From an uncultured Anaerobutyricum sp. (GTDB lineage Bacteria; Bacillota; Clostridia; Lachnospirales; Lachnospiraceae): a DNA stretch of 8,399 nucleotides. Positions 8,332 to 8,399 of this stretch are shown here, one piece after another; within the stretch, counting starts at the first letter, position 1, and each line of letters starts with the position of its first letter. The notes beneath the pieces were generated by a model. That model was not told the DNA's origin, made no database searches, and worked only from the letters and a program-made list of their open reading frames with translations. The position numbers and the translations under genes are program-made. The stretch lies in contig CAKREJ010000068.1 in assembly GCA_934317185.1 (NCBI GenBank), forward strand, positions 1-8,399, written 5' to 3'.

Positions 8332-8399
8332 ATGGATCAGAAATTAAAAGTAGGTATCCTTGGCGGTACAGGAATGGTAGGACAGAGATTTATCTCTCT
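8332..8399 (+). CDS. asd: Aspartate-semialdehyde dehydrogenase (Asd), 5' fragment cut by the window edge
   Basis: Only the first 22 complete codons are visible, reading MDQKLKVGILGGTGMVGQRF followed by IS and an incomplete codon. The GGTGMVGQRF motif is the NADP-binding start of the Asd family, which reduces aspartyl phosphate to aspartate semialdehyde for threonine, isoleucine, lysine and methionine. AAAGGTG (8315-8321) is 10 nt upstream of the ATG, with a second short AGGA nearer the start. The gene lies 51 nt after serA with no terminator between, so it probably belongs to the same transcript. The catalytic cysteine region lies beyond the window and could not be checked. Confidence 0.87.
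   Translation, partial: MDQKLKVGILGGTGMVGQRFIS

Overview
This window looks like chromosomal DNA from a low-GC Firmicute. The closest resemblance is to anaerobic Clostridia of the Lachnospiraceae type. That placement is inferred from the AT-rich sequence, the purine-rich Shine-Dalgarno sites in front of every gene, the style of the IMP dehydrogenase and IlvD proteins, and the short ACT-containing SerA form. No ribosomal RNA or other taxonomic marker is present. All genes lie on the + strand, and nothing suggests a mobile element, CRISPR array, tRNA or recent transfer.

Layout. Positions 1-158 hold the guaB control region. It has a good sigma-A-type promoter (TTGACA, 17 bp, extended -10) and an imperfect direct repeat whose second copy fills the promoter spacer. 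Positions 159-1610 encode IMP dehydrogenase (guaB), closed by a strong intrinsic terminator at 1623-1670. Positions 1702-2466 encode a membrane-anchored, zinc-dependent N-acetylmuramoyl-L-alanine amidase with a very basic cytoplasmic tail. Positions 2467-2606 are a 140-nt leader that appears to contain a CodY box (12 of 15 consensus positions). From 2607 onward, tightly spaced genes form what looks like one amino-acid operon: leuB (2607-3689), ilvD (3706-5379), ilvB (5400-7100), serA (7117-8280) and the first 68 nt of asd (8332 to the window edge).

How the genes work together. ilvB makes acetolactate and acetohydroxybutyrate, and ilvD dehydrates the later dihydroxy acids to the 2-keto acids of valine and isoleucine. 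leuB performs the oxidative decarboxylation step of leucine synthesis. serA draws 3-phosphoglycerate into serine, and asd feeds aspartate carbon towards threonine (and so isoleucine), lysine and methionine. The operon is incomplete as a pathway: leuA, leuC, leuD, ilvC, ilvE and the regulatory subunit ilvN are not in the window. A CodY box in front of leuB would fit, because CodY represses such genes when branched-chain amino acids and GTP are plentiful. guaB, the first committed enzyme of GMP synthesis, lies just upstream in a separate transcription unit.

Most of the window is conventional housekeeping metabolism. I found no convincing undescribed system. The points most worth a second look are the CodY-like operator, the direct repeat in the guaB promoter, the SerA that lacks the classical catalytic glutamate, and the mixed gene content of the operon.
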